A DNA stretch of 64,000 bases, from the NCBI RefSeq assembly GCF_047495875.1, contig NC_092497.1, forward strand, positions 66,053,492-66,117,491, given 5' to 3'. Of the stretch, positions 62,561 through 64,000 are shown one piece after another (position 1 is the first letter of the stretch; every line of letters begins with the position of its first letter). The notes under the pieces were generated by a model, which saw only the letters and a program-made list of their open reading frames with translations, ran no database searches and was not told the origin of the DNA. The position numbers and the translations under genes were made by a program. This DNA comes from Pithys albifrons albifrons (taxonomy: Eukaryota > Chordata > Aves > Passeriformes > Thamnophilidae).

Positions 62561-64000
62561 GACTTGGGTGAAGCTACTGGCATCTTGTCAAAGAAGATGC
62601 ATATGTAGCCACAAGGCTACCAAATTTTTCCACATAAAACCAGTACACCCACTGCATCTTTCTGAAAGCATGAAAAAACATTCTGCTTATCCCTCCGTCA
62701 TATGGTCAGATTTAGACTACTGAGGAATAATGAAGTTGAACTCAGAACTAGACAAATTTTTCCTCACTTTTTTTACAAAAGTGTTGCTTATGGTCACAGT
62801 TTGTGAGCAGCTTCAGGAAAACTCAGTGAACACATGACAACATGAATTTTGTCTGATTTCAGAAATAAAAATTCTTCTGTCTTTTCAGGAAGGAAATTTA
62901 TGGAGACTATAATTTATAAGTGGATGAAAGAAAGAGGATATGTTAGACCTGTTATCATTTGAACAATAGTCTCACATTCCTGCAATGTGTTTACAGCCTT
63001 TTGAACCATATTTATGGAGTTTTAAACTACAAAATTATTTTATAAGATGTTTTTAGACGAAAAAATATAGAGTAGCCTTAAAAAATTGAATATGAATTGT
63101 AAATATGCATTGAATTTTCAGCTGAATCTTCTGCCTCCTTCTATGAAAACTACAAGTATTTGAAACCAGAATCTTGTAATGGAAGTGCCACTTTAGTTAT
63201 ATTGTGCTATAACTCACATGGCACTTCAGTAACATTATGGATTTTTCCAAGGTAATTCTTCCTAAAGTTATTTTATCTTTCTGGTTTTCAATCAGCCTTA
63301 CAGAAGGTGAAGCACTCATTTAACTATTTGTTCTATGACCCTCTTTTCCAATAGCTCACATCCAAAGCAAAGACAAAAACTTCCTATATACTGGAGCAGG
63401 CATCTGTATATGACATCTTTAGGTCTATTAGTGTCCTGACATTTAAGTATTAATTAACACCTGAACTACATCATATTTTGTAGGAATTTCAGTTATTATA
63501 GATTATGGAGGGGAATAGTTTGATGAAGATATTTTCTCTCCCATATTGTAACTGTTTTTTTACTAAGAGTATATTGACTTTCAATGGAAATTATCTTGAG
63601 ACCTGCTTAAAATATGGGGCCTTTTTATTAAACAGAGTCTGTTATTTCTCCCACTACTATGAGTTAGGGAGGAGGATGCCTTAACCACCATATTGTATTA
63701 AATATTTATGCTGAAATGACAATTAATTTTTTAATAAATAGTTCTATAAAATCCAAGACACATTAGAAGACTAAGAAGTTTAAGTTAGTGTTAGCTGTGG
63801 GGGGCTTTCTTCTCTGTTTGTTCAAAGAAGATTTTGAAACACCATAATTAGGAAATTTAGTTTTAATTCCTTGCCAAAAAAGACCCTGTATATTGGATTT
63901 CAAAGGAATTGTGTATAAATTTCTCTTTAAAATCAATCAGAGAACAGATGTCACTGTACTAGGCTGCCTTTCCTCTTTTGATTGTGGTAAGATTTCCTGC
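62561..64000. other. AT-rich unique sequence to the window end
   Basis: No recognised element, exon or RNA gene. Confidence 0.5.

Noticed and set aside
1..64000. CRISPR arrays, operons, bacterial or phage genes
   Set aside because: Composition, repeat families and lack of dense open frames show vertebrate nuclear DNA; no regularly spaced direct repeats are present.

Overview
The window reads as vertebrate, almost certainly bird, non-coding DNA. It is AT-rich and has no recognisable protein-coding gene. It carries several copies of CR1 (the LINE that dominates bird genomes), recognised by decayed reverse-transcriptase reading frames and by the ATTCTATG-type 3' tail. It also carries many solo or partial endogenous-retrovirus LTRs with TG...CA ends. 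The species cannot be fixed from this alone. A neoavian bird fits best. The composite SINE at 37987-38362 could narrow the lineage if a database search links it to a clade-restricted LINE.

Layout: 1-1613 is the 3' end of an ERVL-like provirus (decayed integrase end, an expanded microsatellite, a possible polypurine tract, 3' LTR). 3055-4827 is a half LTR (family A) abutting a CR1 3' end. 4828-14343 is mostly unique sequence. 14344-14970 is a solo LTR (family B) with a perfect 5-bp target duplication. 20552-21175 is a minus-strand CR1. 23047-24749 is a repeat cluster (family B LTR, CR1 tail, family C LTR with a long TG run). 27811-32905 is the densest repeat zone (CR1, an LTR of a separate family, a partial family C LTR, a partial family A LTR, and a 1.5-kb CR1). 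37987-38362 is a short GC- and CpG-rich retroposon with tRNA-Gln-like and 5S-rRNA-like parts. 40834-41415 and 48238-48600 are minus-strand family C LTRs. 43852-46085 is a minus-strand CR1 split by a clean 1176-bp solo LTR with a 5-bp duplication. 58827-59433 is a plus-strand family B LTR with a G-run. 62141-62560 is a minus-strand partial family A LTR.

The elements do not work together as a system. They form a layered record of retrotransposition in an intergenic or intronic stretch. All protein remnants seen are dead: frameshifts, stop codons, and in one CR1 a lost catalytic aspartate. The most notable item is the dual Pol III-like SINE. Family names A-E are labels used only here. Assignments rest on sequence recognition without a repeat-library search.
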